Shown here: one piece after another, positions 8,907 to 17,593 of the stretch
Numbering within the stretch: position 1 is the first letter of the stretch
How the letters are laid out: every line of letters starts with the position of its first letter
NCBI GenBank assembly: GCA_009780135.1
Contig: WRAP01000006.1
Location: 1 to 64,000, forward strand
DNA length: 64,000 bases
Reading direction: 5' to 3'
Source of the DNA: Bacillota bacterium
GTDB lineage: Bacteria; Bacillota; Clostridia; Christensenellales; Pumilibacteraceae
Translations under genes and position numbers: made by a program
The notes under the pieces: model-generated
What the model saw: only the letters and a program-made list of their open reading frames with translations
Told to the model about the DNA's origin: nothing
Database searches by the model: none

Positions 8907-9833
8907 TTATGCCTTCTTAGCAATCCCTTCAAGGATTTCCACAAATTCTGCAACTCTGTCTAAATCATCTCTTGTAAAATAATCAATTACTAATCGTCCT
9001 TTATTATCTCCACCTATAACTGATACCTTTGTTCCGAAAACTCGACGCATCCTATCTACTAAATCCCTAAGTTCTATGCTTTGTGGCGGTAGAGCTGGTT
9101 TTGGTGGCTGAGTTGGCGGTGGTGGAGCAAAATATGCCTTAACTCTTGCTTCAAACTCTCTAACAGTCATTTTGCCGTCTAATGCCTCGCTAGCTAACGA
9201 ACATTGCACAGCTTCGGTTAATCTGTGATTACATAAGCATCTTGCGTGCCCCTCACTTAATCTGCCTTCCGCTACAAGTTCCATAATAGGATTAGATAAA
9301 GTAAGTAGTCGTAAAGTATTTGCAACTGCACTACGGCTTTTGCCAACTCTATCTGCAACCACTTCTTGAGTTAAATTAAACTCATCCATTAGTTGTCTAA
9401 GGGCATTTGCTGTTTCAATCGGATTTAAATCTTCTCTTTGGAGGTTTTCTATAAGCGATAACTCCTTAACCTGTTGTGGAGTATACTCTCTAACCACAGC
9501 AGGAATATTTTTAAGACCTGCCTTTTTACTGGCACGAAAGCGTCGCTCGCCGGCAATAATCATAAAATGCTCGCCTTGCTTTACAACAACAATCGGAGTA
9601 ATAACACCGTGCACACGCACACTGCTAACAAGATCGCTCATAGCAACATCATTAAAAACTTTTCGTGGTTGATCCGGATTAGCAATAATTTTATCTAACG
9701 GTAATTCAGTCGTAGTAGCACCGCTAACTTCTAAATCTGCTACGCTAAGTCCGCCTCTTGCCTTTTCGTATTCTTCCTCGGAGTATGTAAACAGTGCCTC
9801 CAATCCACGCCCTAAACCTCTTTTTTGTCCCAT
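8907..9833 (-). CDS. parB: Chromosome partitioning protein ParB
   Basis: A CTP-dependent DNA clamp that loads at parS and spreads to organise the origin region. The N-terminus RGLGRGLEALF is the ParA-interacting segment. The CTP-binding GERR motif is at residues 95-98, the conserved ENLQREDLNPIE at 129-140, and the DNA-binding helix-turn-helix at about 154-177 (TQEVVADRVGKSRSAV). Length (308) is normal. Two parS-like palindromes lie just downstream. No parA is adjacent; upstream is spo0A. Noc is a close paralogue, but the N-terminal motif favours ParB. Confidence 0.92.
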   Translation of the reverse strand: MGQKRGLGRGLEALFTYSEEEYEKARGGLSVADLEVSGATTTELPLDKIIANPDQPRKVFNDVAMSDLVSSVRVHGVITPIVVVKQGEHFMIIAGERRFRASKKAGLKNIPAVVREYTPQQVKELSLIENLQREDLNPIETANALRQLMDEFNLTQEVVADRVGKSRSAVANTLRLLTLSNPIMELVAEGRLSEGHARCLCNHRLTEAVQCSLASEALDGKMTVREFEARVKAYFAPPPPTQPPKPALPPQSIELRDLVDRMRRVFGTKVSVIGGDNKGRLVIDYFTRDDLDRVAEFVEILEGIAKKA

Positions 9834-9928
9834 AAATTAAAAACCTCTTTTTATTAGAAAATTTTCTTAACGAATATATGTAAAGTATATATAAAAAAAA
9901 ACTTCTCGTCAAAGAATTCACGCATAAA

Positions 9929-9965
9929 TTAAAAGAGAATAATTATTTAAATTACTCTCTTTTAA
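9929..9965. terminator. Hairpin after spo0A
   Basis: Arms 9929-9944 and 9950-9965 pair with one mismatch (TTAAAAGAGA / TCTCTTTTAA). It lies between spo0A and parB, both on the minus strand, and could end the spo0A transcript. The stem is AT-rich, so this is moderate evidence only. Confidence 0.45.
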
Positions 9966-10037
9966 GAATTTTCATTTTAATTATCTTTATTTTTGTTTAC
10001 ATATAATAATTAACGACTAAGCACTATATTATTAAAA

Positions 10038-10841
10038 TTAAACGCTTTCTAATAACATCTTGTCTGCAACTAACGCTATAAACTCTCCATTTGTTGGTTT
10101 TTCGTTTTGAGTGTAAACACGCACACCAAAAATACTGTTTATATTTTCTATTTTACCTCTATTCCATGCTACCTCTATCGCATGACGGATTGCTCGCTCT
10201 ACTTTAGATGGACTAGTTGAAAACCTAGAAGCAACCTCAGGATAGAGTTTTTTAGTTATAGCATTTATAATTTCGGGCATATCAACTGCCATTTTTATAG
10301 CTTCCCGTAAAAATTGGTAACCTTTTATATGAGCAGGAATCCCCACCGTTATAAAAATATTAGTGATTTTTTCATCTAGTCCCGTTATTCTAATAAATCT
10401 TTGCGGAAGACTTTGAGCAACAGTACTGCTAGCAGAAACTACTTCATTCATTCCTACTTTTTGAGTATCTGGTTTAAGTAACTCGCTAATTCGCTTTGCT
10501 AAATTTTCTAAGCTAATCGGCTTATTCATATAGTAATCGGCACCTAAACTCATTGCTTTATGTATGAAAGCGTCTTGGCTAAGAGCAGACACAACAATGA
10601 TTTTAGCATTTTCTTTTTTTATGCGTTCTAGCACAGAAAAGCCGTCCATTTGTGGCATAACAAGGTCTAGTAGCATACAATCTGGTTTAAGGTTTTCAAA
10701 CTGCTCTAAAGCTTCGATACCATTTTCGGCGATACCAACAACTTCAAAGCCATCAGTTGAATTAAAAAAGTTTTTTAATTCAAGCGAAAATTCCTCGTTA
10801 TCTTCTACGATTAAAATTCGTTTTTGTATGTTCGTTTTCAT
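10038..10841 (-). CDS. spo0A: Sporulation master regulator Spo0A
   Basis: A response regulator that is phosphorylated through the sporulation phosphorelay and then binds 0A boxes. The receiver domain (residues 4-123) has the acidic pocket Glu13/Asp14, phospho-acceptor Asp59 (MLLDLVMP) and Lys107. The C-terminal Spo0A domain carries the near-invariant recognition-helix region SPSKVERAIRHAIEVAWNRG. Length (267) is exactly that of the family. This gene is the strongest evidence that the organism belongs to the spore-forming Firmicutes. A TGTCGAA box lies 184 nt upstream, which suggests autoregulation. Confidence 0.97.
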   Translation of the reverse strand: MKTNIQKRILIVEDNEEFSLELKNFFNSTDGFEVVGIAENGIEALEQFENLKPDCMLLDLVMPQMDGFSVLERIKKENAKIIVVSALSQDAFIHKAMSLGADYYMNKPISLENLAKRISELLKPDTQKVGMNEVVSASSTVAQSLPQRFIRITGLDEKITNIFITVGIPAHIKGYQFLREAIKMAVDMPEIINAITKKLYPEVASRFSTSPSKVERAIRHAIEVAWNRGKIENINSIFGVRVYTQNEKPTNGEFIALVADKMLLESV

Positions 10842-11024
10842 AAGTTATAACTCCTTTCGTCCGCAACCTTCAACAAAAAATTTTATTTTGTGAGGAGAAA
10901 GCGGATATGTATACAGTCTAACACAATATTCGTCATAACTTTTGTTTTTAAAGCTGTCTAACTTTGTAGTTTAGGTACTTAATAGCTCATAATCTAATAC
11001 AATAGTAATCAATTAGGAGTTTTT

Positions 11025-11031
11025 TGTCGAA
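11025..11031. promoter_or_regulatory. Candidate Spo0A box upstream of spo0A
   Basis: TTTTGTCGAAAAC contains TGTCGAA, the 0A-box consensus, in the gene-free region upstream of spo0A. Autoregulation of spo0A is known in Bacillus and Clostridium. Confidence 0.5.
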
Positions 11032-11082
11032 AACATTTTGTTATTTTTTGACAATATATCGTTAAATAAATTATTTACTTAA

Positions 11083-11255
11083 TAGAGTTGTTCAATAATC
11101 TACTGCGGCATATCTAAAGTTCATCTTTTTTGCTAAAATCACTGTTTTTTTAATTCATCCAGGTAGCTTTGCTACCCCCGTTCTTAAAAATAACAGCAAT
11201 TTTATCTAAAAAATCTAAATTTTATCTAACCACATTAGGTTATTGAACAACTCTA
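11083..11255. mobile_element. 173-bp MITE-like inverted-repeat element
   Basis: Terminal inverted repeats TAGAGTTGTTCAATAATCT (11083-11101) and its reverse complement at 11237-11255 match at 18 of 19 positions. The repeats can be read as GAGTTGTTCAATAA flanked by TA on both sides, as for transposases that duplicate TA. A small hairpin (GGTAGC/GCTACC) lies inside. No coding capacity. It fills most of the gap between spo0A and the next plus-strand ORF, and its right end abuts that ORF's presumed start region. The rest of the gap, 10842-11082, shows only the 0A box. Confidence 0.6.
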
Positions 11256-11275
11256 ATGATTTCTTACGACCATAA

Positions 11276-11857
11276 AAATTAAATAATTCCTATGGTACAA
11301 AAATTACTCATACAACATATTGTGTTAGTGAAGTGCAAGCTAAACTTAATAATACTAAAGTTAAAATAAAAGATATCAAACTGCAGGGCAGAAACTCTGC
11401 GCCCCATGCCTTTGGTGTATGTTCCAACGCAAAAGTTGAAAAGTTTGAAACTTTTGAGGTTGTTGCAAAAATGCCTTTTCAAACAAGCGTTTTTGCTCCT
11501 ACTATAAACGAAAAAATCGAGTTGCTATCGCCACAAATTGAACTAACTGGTGTTAGTGTTTGTATTATTTCGATAAATGATTTTGAGTTTAGTTTTTTTG
11601 GTTCGGGTTGCTTAAAAGAAACACAATTTTTTCGTGCCGACAGAAATTATTGGTTACTAAAATCAAATCAATTTGAACCGCTTACTAAATATAGCGACAT
11701 GGTGGTAGGTAGGCTATTTATAACATCTAACGATACTATTAGCACAACACCATTATATTTTAATAAAGATGGTATTTGGTTTAGTTCTAGTAAAGATATA
11801 TCCATTTCAAACGGAGCTAGCTTTAGCTTTACGATGTTGTTGATATTGTCGGCATAA
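11276..11857 (+). pseudogene. Hypothetical ORF without a clear start, probably 5'-damaged
   Basis: I do not recognise this protein. The frame is open from 11276 to 11857, but the first canonical start is GTG at 11333, with no ribosome binding site, and the residues before it (GTKITHTTYCVSEVQ) look like real protein. An ATG at 11256 in another frame reads eight codons (MISYDHKN) and stops exactly where the long frame opens. A one-base frameshift would join them. The gene follows directly on the MITE-like element, so its 5' end may have been damaged. If it is intact, translation would start at 11333, giving 174 residues. Confidence 0.5.
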
Positions 11858-11987
11858 ATATTTTAAGGTGCAGCAGTTAGTAATTACTCATACAAATTAG
11901 TGGTATATTAAAAATCTTTTTATTGTAAGACTGATCAATAAATGTTTGTGCCTAAATAATAAAGCTATTGAGGAGAAAATAATAAAA

Positions 11988-13142
11988 ATGACAAATCATT
12001 GTGATTGTGGCAGATGTAATATCTGCTGTATGCGAGGACCGAGAGGGCCGATGGGTCCAAGGGGCTGTACAGGCGAAAGAGGACCTATTGGACCGATGGG
12101 ACCAAAGGGTTGTACTGGAGAAAGAGGGCCGATGGGTCCTAGAGGTTGTACGGGTGAGCGAGGCCCTATTGGTTTAACAGGAGCAATGGGTGCAACAGGT
12201 CCAATGGGTCCTATAGGTTGCACAGGTGAAAGGGGGCCTATTGGACCGATGGGACCAAAAGGTTGTACTGGAGAAAGAGGTCCGATAGGTCCTATGGGTT
12301 GTACAGGTGAGAGAGGCCCTATTGGCTTAACAGGAGCAACGGGTGCAACCGGACATATAGGTCCTATCGGTCCAACAGGTCCGATGGGGGCAAAGGGTGA
12401 GGATGGTTTGCCGGGTCCTGCCGGCCCACAAGGTGCTACAGGTGCGACGGGGCCTAGAGGTTGTACAGGCGAAACAGGTGCTATAGGTGCTATGGGACCT
12501 GCTGGTCCGCAAGGTGAAAGAGGCGAAGCGGGAGAGCATGGTCCGATTGGTCCTTCTGGTGAAAGAGGTGAAACAGGTCCAATTGGTCCAAGAGGTTTAA
12601 TGGGTTTACCTGGTCCGATTGGTCCTAGAGGTTTTACGGGTGCAACCGGTGCTAGCGGTATAACTCCGCACATTGGCGAAAACGGCAACTGGTGGATAGG
12701 TACAGAAGACACTCATCATTGGGCGGGTAGTGTGTGGAAAGACTTTGTAGAGGAGCTTAAAATTGACGAGACTTCGGGCATTAGAGCTCAATTTAGAGAT
12801 GATTTAAGCTACTTTTATAGCGACGGCAAGTTTGTAAAATTCAATCTGTTTATTTATGTAGAGGGCGATCAGGATTATGACGGAGTTAGTGATGTAGTTA
12901 GAGTTATTATCCCTGATAAACTTCTGCCGAAGTATAAAACGCATCTTTATCCGGGTACTGTAATTTTCCACGGTGTAAATCATCCTGTAACTATAGATAA
13001 TTATAGAGCCGCCGCCTTATCGGTTTATCCGTCTGAGTTAGGTGCCACTATCGCATTCAAATGTACTAGAATGGAGAATGCCGAAGGTTTTAACTTTATA
13101 GCAAGCGGTGAATATTCTTTAGAAGACATACCGAAACAATAA
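11988..13142 (+). CDS. Collagen-like surface protein with Gly-X-Y repeats
   Basis: 384 residues from ATG 11988, chosen because GAGGAG lies 12 nt upstream; the longer TTG start at 11946 has none. A Cys-rich N-terminus (MTNHCDCGRCNICCMRGPRG) leads into about 200 residues of uninterrupted Gly-X-Y with many GPIGPMGPKGCTGERGP blocks. A segment with GENGNWWIG follows, then a unique C-terminal domain of about 130 residues. In Bacillus and Clostridium, proteins like this form exosporium or spore-surface filaments. The repeat makes long but meaningless minus-strand frames. A paralogue lies at 19567. Confidence 0.88.
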   Translation: MTNHCDCGRCNICCMRGPRGPMGPRGCTGERGPIGPMGPKGCTGERGPMGPRGCTGERGPIGLTGAMGATGPMGPIGCTGERGPIGPMGPKGCTGERGPIGPMGCTGERGPIGLTGATGATGHIGPIGPTGPMGAKGEDGLPGPAGPQGATGATGPRGCTGETGAIGAMGPAGPQGERGEAGEHGPIGPSGERGETGPIGPRGLMGLPGPIGPRGFTGATGASGITPHIGENGNWWIGTEDTHHWAGSVWKDFVEELKIDETSGIRAQFRDDLSYFYSDGKFVKFNLFIYVEGDQDYDGVSDVVRVIIPDKLLPKYKTHLYPGTVIFHGVNHPVTIDNYRAAALSVYPSELGATIAFKCTRMENAEGFNFIASGEYSLEDIPKQ

Positions 13143-13159
13143 CCTAAGTACTAAATAAT

Positions 13160-13200
13160 AAAAGTGGGTTAAAGAATTTTTTCTTTGACTTACTTTTTTT
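13160..13200 (+). terminator. Rho-independent terminator after the collagen-like gene
   Basis: Imperfect 17-bp arms (13160-13176 and 13181-13197) followed by a run of T. Confidence 0.7.
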
Positions 13201-13348
13201 ATTTTTTTCGATTTTTTAGTTGACAGATATAGTTAGCATATGCTAACTTGTATAAAGGGTTGCCGACAAACATATAATTTATAGCAATTAGAATAAAATT
13301 AGTGTGATAAGTAACTCAAATCTAAAAGAAAAAAGGAAAGAGAAAATA

Positions 13349-14197
13349 ATGGAATGGTTAAATTCAATATGGGGTGTTGTTACAATTGCCTTTATAGCGG
13401 GAGCTGTAGGAACTCTTATCGGGGGGCTGCTAGGTGTTATTGTAAAAAAACCAACTAAAAACTACATAGGTTATATGTTAGGGTTTGCGGCAGGTGCAAT
13501 GCTGGCAGTAGCACTTTTCGAGCTATTGCCCGAAGCGGTAGAGCACGGAGACGAGCTTTTTAGAGGTGGCGGTATAGTAGTTACGATTATAGGTTTGGCA
13601 CTTGGTGCTTTATTTGTATTTTTATTCGAACCTAAAAAGTCTAAAAAGAACGATAATAGTCATAATGACAAACTCACAGGAGAGATTAATTCCGGAAAGC
13701 CGTTAGAAAATTTTATTGATAAAAAAGAGCAAGAAGTTGCTAAAGAGCAAAAAAAGTTTAAGCGGTTAGGAATCGCTGTTTTTGTAGCGATAATACTTCA
13801 TGACTTCCCCGAGGGTCTTGCTATCGGAGCAGGGGCTCATATTGGGAGTGCGCTTATTTTTGGTGCGGTGTTATTATTACACAATATTCCTGAAGGACTT
13901 GCTATTGCCGTACCGCTAAAAGCTAGCGGAATGAATATTAAAAAGATTTTAGTTATCTGTTTTGCTGCAGGTTTACCTACTTTGTTAGGTGCTATAATTG
14001 GCTACTATATGGGTGGTGCTACAGATTGGTTACTTGCCTTTACATTTGCGTTTGCTGCCGGTGTAATGTTGTATGTTGTTCTATCTGAGATGCTTCCCAC
14101 CGCTTATGAATATGCAAAAAATAAAAAACTGCTTTCGGTTTTTATTCTAACAGGAGCTGTTATACTTATCGTTTTTGCTACGATTTTGCATCATTAA
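13349..14197 (+). CDS. ZIP family divalent metal transporter
   Basis: About eight membrane helices with the two diagnostic ZIP motifs, HDFPEGLAIG (TM4) and HNIPEGLAIAVPL (TM5). Their His and Glu residues form the binuclear metal site for zinc, iron or manganese uptake. A charged, Lys-rich cytoplasmic loop separates TM3 and TM4 as usual. I chose ATG 13349 because GGAAAG lies about 10 nt upstream; the earlier GTG at 13304 would add an unlikely charged leader. The gene stands alone between two terminators. Confidence 0.92.
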   Translation: MEWLNSIWGVVTIAFIAGAVGTLIGGLLGVIVKKPTKNYIGYMLGFAAGAMLAVALFELLPEAVEHGDELFRGGGIVVTIIGLALGALFVFLFEPKKSKKNDNSHNDKLTGEINSGKPLENFIDKKEQEVAKEQKKFKRLGIAVFVAIILHDFPEGLAIGAGAHIGSALIFGAVLLLHNIPEGLAIAVPLKASGMNIKKILVICFAAGLPTLLGAIIGYYMGGATDWLLAFTFAFAAGVMLYVVLSEMLPTAYEYAKNKKLLSVFILTGAVILIVFATILHH

Positions 14198-14218
14198 AAT
14201 AACGGAAAAGAATTAACT

Positions 14219-14252
14219 AAAAAACGCACTCTATTTATGAGTGCGTTTTTTA
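14219..14252. terminator. Bidirectional terminator
   Basis: AAAACGCACTC/GAGTGCGTTTT stem with A and T runs, between the convergent ZIP and metallophosphoesterase genes. Confidence 0.85.
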
Positions 14253-14270
14253 TTATAATAGATACTATTT

Positions 14271-15167
14271 TTAATAAATTTTTATAATCGGCACATGTGG
14301 GCGGTTATTTACTCTTAAAGGTATGGTACTGTTGCCAATGCCACGGGAAAGAATCATATAGCTGTTTTCAATTTCGGTAGAAATATATAATCCGCTAATA
14401 TATCTAGGGAAGAACAGTGTATCAGGGCAAAAAATTCCTCTATTAAAAATTCGCACTTGACCGCCATGATTATGACCGGCCAAAACTAAATTAGGTATTA
14501 TGCGGGTTTTTTTGATGCTGTAAATCTCGTTATATAGCGTAGGGATATGAGTAAGTGTCAGTACAAAATTATCGTTATCATTACAATGTAGGTTAAGCGG
14601 TTTGAAAACATTTAAGTCTCTATTGCTTCTATATCTTAATCCAATAATCGTAATATATTTTCCTCTTATATTTTTGGTATATGCTCTGTCCTGTAATAAA
14701 ACCGCACCTCTATCGGTCATACCTGTAAAAAGATTGATGGTATTACGATTACTAAGTTCATGATTACCCTCTACTATAAAAGTAGGAGCAATTTTTACAA
14801 TATCTTCGATAAAATCAAACACACCCGAGGTTTTTATATTGCAATTTGTGCCGACAATATCACCTGTTATGGCAATAATATCGGGATTTTGTTTTTCGAT
14901 TTTATAAAGTAAATCATCTACATCCACTCTTAAAGTACCAAAATGCATATCGGATAAATGGATAATAGTTATAGGTTTTTGGCTTTGAGAGGAATTTGTA
15001 TTTTGAGAATAAATAGTAAAAAATTCAAAATCCAAAGTGCGATTATCGCCGTAAATTATAAGTAAAATAATTAGGACAAGTATAAATGTTAAAATACTTG
15101 TCCCGATAATAGTTAAAATTCGTCTTTTGCGTGATTTGTTTTTTGATTTTTTTGTAGTTTGTTGCAT
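14271..15167 (-). CDS. Membrane-anchored metallophosphoesterase (YkuE-like)
   Basis: A calcineurin-type phosphoesterase of 298 residues. An N-terminal basic stretch and one membrane helix (about residues 16-40) anchor it facing outward. The dinuclear metal motifs are in order: HLSDMHFG, GDIVG, GNHE and GHNHGGQ. YkuE-like enzymes act on lipids or nucleotides at the cell surface; the substrate is not evident here. Its start is 11 nt from the end of the V-ATPase D gene on the same strand, so it is probably co-transcribed with it. Confidence 0.88.
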   Translation of the reverse strand: MQQTTKKSKNKSRKRRILTIIGTSILTFILVLIILLIIYGDNRTLDFEFFTIYSQNTNSSQSQKPITIIHLSDMHFGTLRVDVDDLLYKIEKQNPDIIAITGDIVGTNCNIKTSGVFDFIEDIVKIAPTFIVEGNHELSNRNTINLFTGMTDRGAVLLQDRAYTKNIRGKYITIIGLRYRSNRDLNVFKPLNLHCNDNDNFVLTLTHIPTLYNEIYSIKKTRIIPNLVLAGHNHGGQVRIFNRGIFCPDTLFFPRYISGLYISTEIENSYMILSRGIGNSTIPLRVNNRPHVPIIKIY

Positions 15168-15178
15168 TGGATATTGTT

Positions 15179-15799
15179 TTACTCTATAGTTTCTTTAACT
15201 TTCATAAGTCTTGCTAGTGTAGCTCTATCGTTCTCGTCTAGCTTCATTTGAATATAACTTATTGTTTGCTTTAGATTAGGGATTTGCACATACTCTAAGG
15301 CATTTACTCGTCTTCTTGTTTTCTGCATTTCTTCAGCTAGCAATGCTATAGTTTTTTCGGCTTCGGCTAATTGAAGTAGCTTTTCTAATAAGTCATAAAA
15401 TTTTATTATAGCATCGTCTAATTCTACAGGAGTAGAAGAAAGTGAATAAGGAAGTTCTGTTGTATTATTAGAAGTGCTTTGACTAATAACAGGCACCTCT
15501 ACTCCCATTATACTTTGAGTTGCAACTTCTATACTAATAGATTTACTTGGCATACAAAGTGCCGAATCTATATTAGGACCACCGCCAATAGCACGGGCAA
15601 GAGCAAAGTTTTTTTGAGAGTTAGATAAATCAAGCTCTACCTCTCGACGAAACTGTAGCGTTTTATTGCTTATAGCCAAAAATTTCCTGACCATTTCGTC
15701 AAGCTTATCCTTTAGCAGTTTATGCCCTGCCACCATACTTTTTAGACGAGTTTTGCTGTTTCTTAACTCAATCCGTGTTGGATTTACTTTTATTTGCAT
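15179..15799 (-). CDS. ntpD: V-type ATPase subunit D
   Basis: The central-stalk coiled-coil subunit of the V/A-type rotary ATPase. The N-terminus (NPTRIELRNSKTRLKSMVAGHKLLKDK) is the classic subunit D signature, and the C-terminal helix (RRRVNALEYVQIPNL) is also conserved. Length (206) is normal. In most operons D follows B directly. Here about 330 nt containing a broken XRE gene lie between them. Confidence 0.93.
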   Translation of the reverse strand: MQIKVNPTRIELRNSKTRLKSMVAGHKLLKDKLDEMVRKFLAISNKTLQFRREVELDLSNSQKNFALARAIGGGPNIDSALCMPSKSISIEVATQSIMGVEVPVISQSTSNNTTELPYSLSSTPVELDDAIIKFYDLLEKLLQLAEAEKTIALLAEEMQKTRRRVNALEYVQIPNLKQTISYIQMKLDENDRATLARLMKVKETIE

Positions 15800-15867
15800 A
15801 AGTTTGCTACCTTCTAAATTATAGCGGAAAATAAAAAATTATGCAAATATAAAAAAAGAAGTTATAG

Positions 15868-16070
15868 CTAATACATCTTTCTGCCTGTTAAATAATCTAA
15901 ATCCTCGTTAAAATAGTCAGCGATTTTAACTAGATTTTCTAAACCGATTTCTCTTTGGCATAATAAGTAACGACTTATTGTTTGTTGTGGAATACCTATT
16001 TCTTTAGCAACACTCATAACACTTCTATCTCCTATCAATTCTTTTAAGTTTTCGGTAAATTTTCATTCAT
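15868..16070 (-). pseudogene. Frameshifted XRE-family HTH regulator
   Basis: On the minus strand, ATG 16070 starts MNENLPKT and stops. Adding one T to the run after the fourth codon gives a continuous 67-residue XRE helix-turn-helix protein (MSVAKEIGIPQQTISRYLL, ending DYLTGRKMY). It resembles the first domain of the regulator at 23035, including the DYL.GR end. One missing base in a homopolymer could be a real mutation or an assembly error. It sits inside the V-ATPase operon, between B and D. Confidence 0.7.
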
Positions 16071-16128
16071 TATTTTATTTTTAGCTTACTTGCAGGGAAT
16101 ACAAATTAGGGTGTCTTGCATTTTATAT

Positions 16129-17490
16129 TTAATAATACTTATCCAATAATGCTTGCTTAACTCTTTTTAATTCACTTTTTGGTAAAATTCGCAATAGTTC
16201 CCAGCCTAAATTAAGAGTTTCTTCTATACTTCGGTTTGTAGTAAAGCCTTGTGAGATATATTGCTTTTCAAACTCATCTGCAAATATAGCAAATTTTCTA
16301 TCGGTTTCGGTAAGTGCTGCATCGCCTAAAATTGCGGCAAGCTCTTTACTTTCTTTACCGATAGCGTAGCAAGAAAATAGCTGATTCATAGTATCTGCGT
16401 GGTCTTCTCTTGTTTTACCAACTCCGATACCCTTATCCTTTAGTCTTGATAAACTAGGCAAAACATCAATTGGTGGTACGCAGTTTTTTTGATGAAGCGT
16501 TCGACTAAGAATAATTTGACCCTCTGTAATGTAGCCCGTTAAATCGGGGATAGGGTGGGCTTTATCGTCCTCTGGCATAGTTAATATCGGAATTTGAGTA
16601 ATAGAACCTGGCTGTCCTTTAATTTTGCCTGCTCTTTCATAAAGCGAAGCTAAGTCGGTGTACATATAGCCGGGATAGCCACGACGACCGGGGATTTCTT
16701 TTCTAGCAGCGGATACTTCTCTAAGGCTTTCGGCATAGTTTGTAATGTCTGTAATAATTACAAGCACCTGCATTCCTAAGTCGTAAGCTAGATACTCAGC
16801 GGCGGTTAGTGCCATACGAGGAGTTGCAATACGCTCGATAGCAGGGTCAGAAGCTAGATTTATAAACAGTGTCGCTCTCTCTAGTGTGCCGGTGCGGTTA
16901 AAGTCTTGAATGAAATAGTCGGCTTCCTCGTGGGTAATACCAACAGCTGCGAACACAACGGCAAAGTTGTCGCTGTTTAGCACAGTAGCTTGCCTAGCAA
17001 TTTGAGCCGCTAATTGAGCATGCGGGAGTCCGCTTGCTGAAAAGATAGGGAGCTTTTGCCCCCTAACAAGAGTGTTTAAGCCGTCGATTGCCGAAACGCC
17101 TGTTTGAATAAACTCATTAGGAAAATCCCTAGCACACGGATTTAATGGGCTGCCGTTTATATCGATATTTTTGCTTGCTAAAATTTTACCTCCGCCGTCG
17201 ATAGGGTTACCCATGCCATTAAAGGAGCGTCCCAAAAGGTCTTTAGACACCCCAAGCTCTAAGCCTTTACCCAAAAATCTAGCTTTAGAGGATGAGATAT
17301 TGAGTCCTCTAGTGTTTTCAAATAACTGGACAACCGCACGGTCGCCATCTACTTCCAGCACTTTAGCTTTGTATCTCTCGCCGCTAACTTGCTCAATCTC
17401 GACAAGCTCGTTATATTTTGCTCCCTCGACGCCAGTGATAACCATCAGTGGTCCCACAACATCGGTTATAGTTTTATACTCTTTGTACAT
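16129..17490 (-). CDS. ntpB: V-type ATPase subunit B
   Basis: The non-catalytic nucleotide-binding subunit of the V1 head. Family motifs run through it: [41 protein letters not shown] and [20 protein letters not shown]. It lacks a Walker A P-loop, as subunit B should. I chose ATG 17490 (453 residues) because AAGGA lies 8 nt upstream and the protein then begins MYKEYKTI, as in homologues. Subunit A, normally just upstream, is absent; a terminator and a YgjV-like gene are there instead. The other V-ATPase subunits must lie elsewhere. Confidence 0.95.
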   Translation of the reverse strand: MYKEYKTITDVVGPLMVITGVEGAKYNELVEIEQVSGERYKAKVLEVDGDRAVVQLFENTRGLNISSSKARFLGKGLELGVSKDLLGRSFNGMGNPIDGGGKILASKNIDINGSPLNPCARDFPNEFIQTGVSAIDGLNTLVRGQKLPIFSASGLPHAQLAAQIARQATVLNSDNFAVVFAAVGITHEEADYFIQDFNRTGTLERATLFINLASDPAIERIATPRMALTAAEYLAYDLGMQVLVIITDITNYAESLREVSAARKEIPGRRGYPGYMYTDLASLYERAGKIKGQPGSITQIPILTMPEDDKAHPIPDLTGYITEGQIILSRTLHQKNCVPPIDVLPSLSRLKDKGIGVGKTREDHADTMNQLFSCYAIGKESKELAAILGDAALTETDRKFAIFADEFEKQYISQGFTTNRSIEETLNLGWELLRILPKSELKRVKQALLDKYY

Positions 17491-17514
17491 AGTTTCCTTG
17501 AATAAATGTGATAA

Positions 17515-17550
17515 CAAAAAAGCTCACTCTTACATTATATAAGAGTAAGC
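17515..17550 (-). terminator. Terminator between the YgjV-like gene and ntpB
   Basis: GCTCACTCTTA/TAAGAGTAAGC arms flanked by A-runs, reading on the minus strand into TTTTTT. It separates the upstream gene from ntpB, so ntpB probably has its own promoter in the short gap that follows. Confidence 0.75.
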
Positions 17551-17593
17551 AAAAAAAAACAAGCAAGTAGTTTGATATAATTTATTATAAAAG

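Noticed and set aside
12030-12660. Short near-identical repeats that could suggest a CRISPR or tandem-repeat array
   Set aside because: The periodicity is 9 nt multiples from Gly-X-Y codons; there are no spacers, and the frame is coding. No CRISPR array was seen in the window.
11996-12791. Long minus-strand open frames rich in Pro and Gly-like repeats
   Set aside because: They are shadows of the Gly-X-Y codons of the collagen-like gene and have no ribosome binding site.
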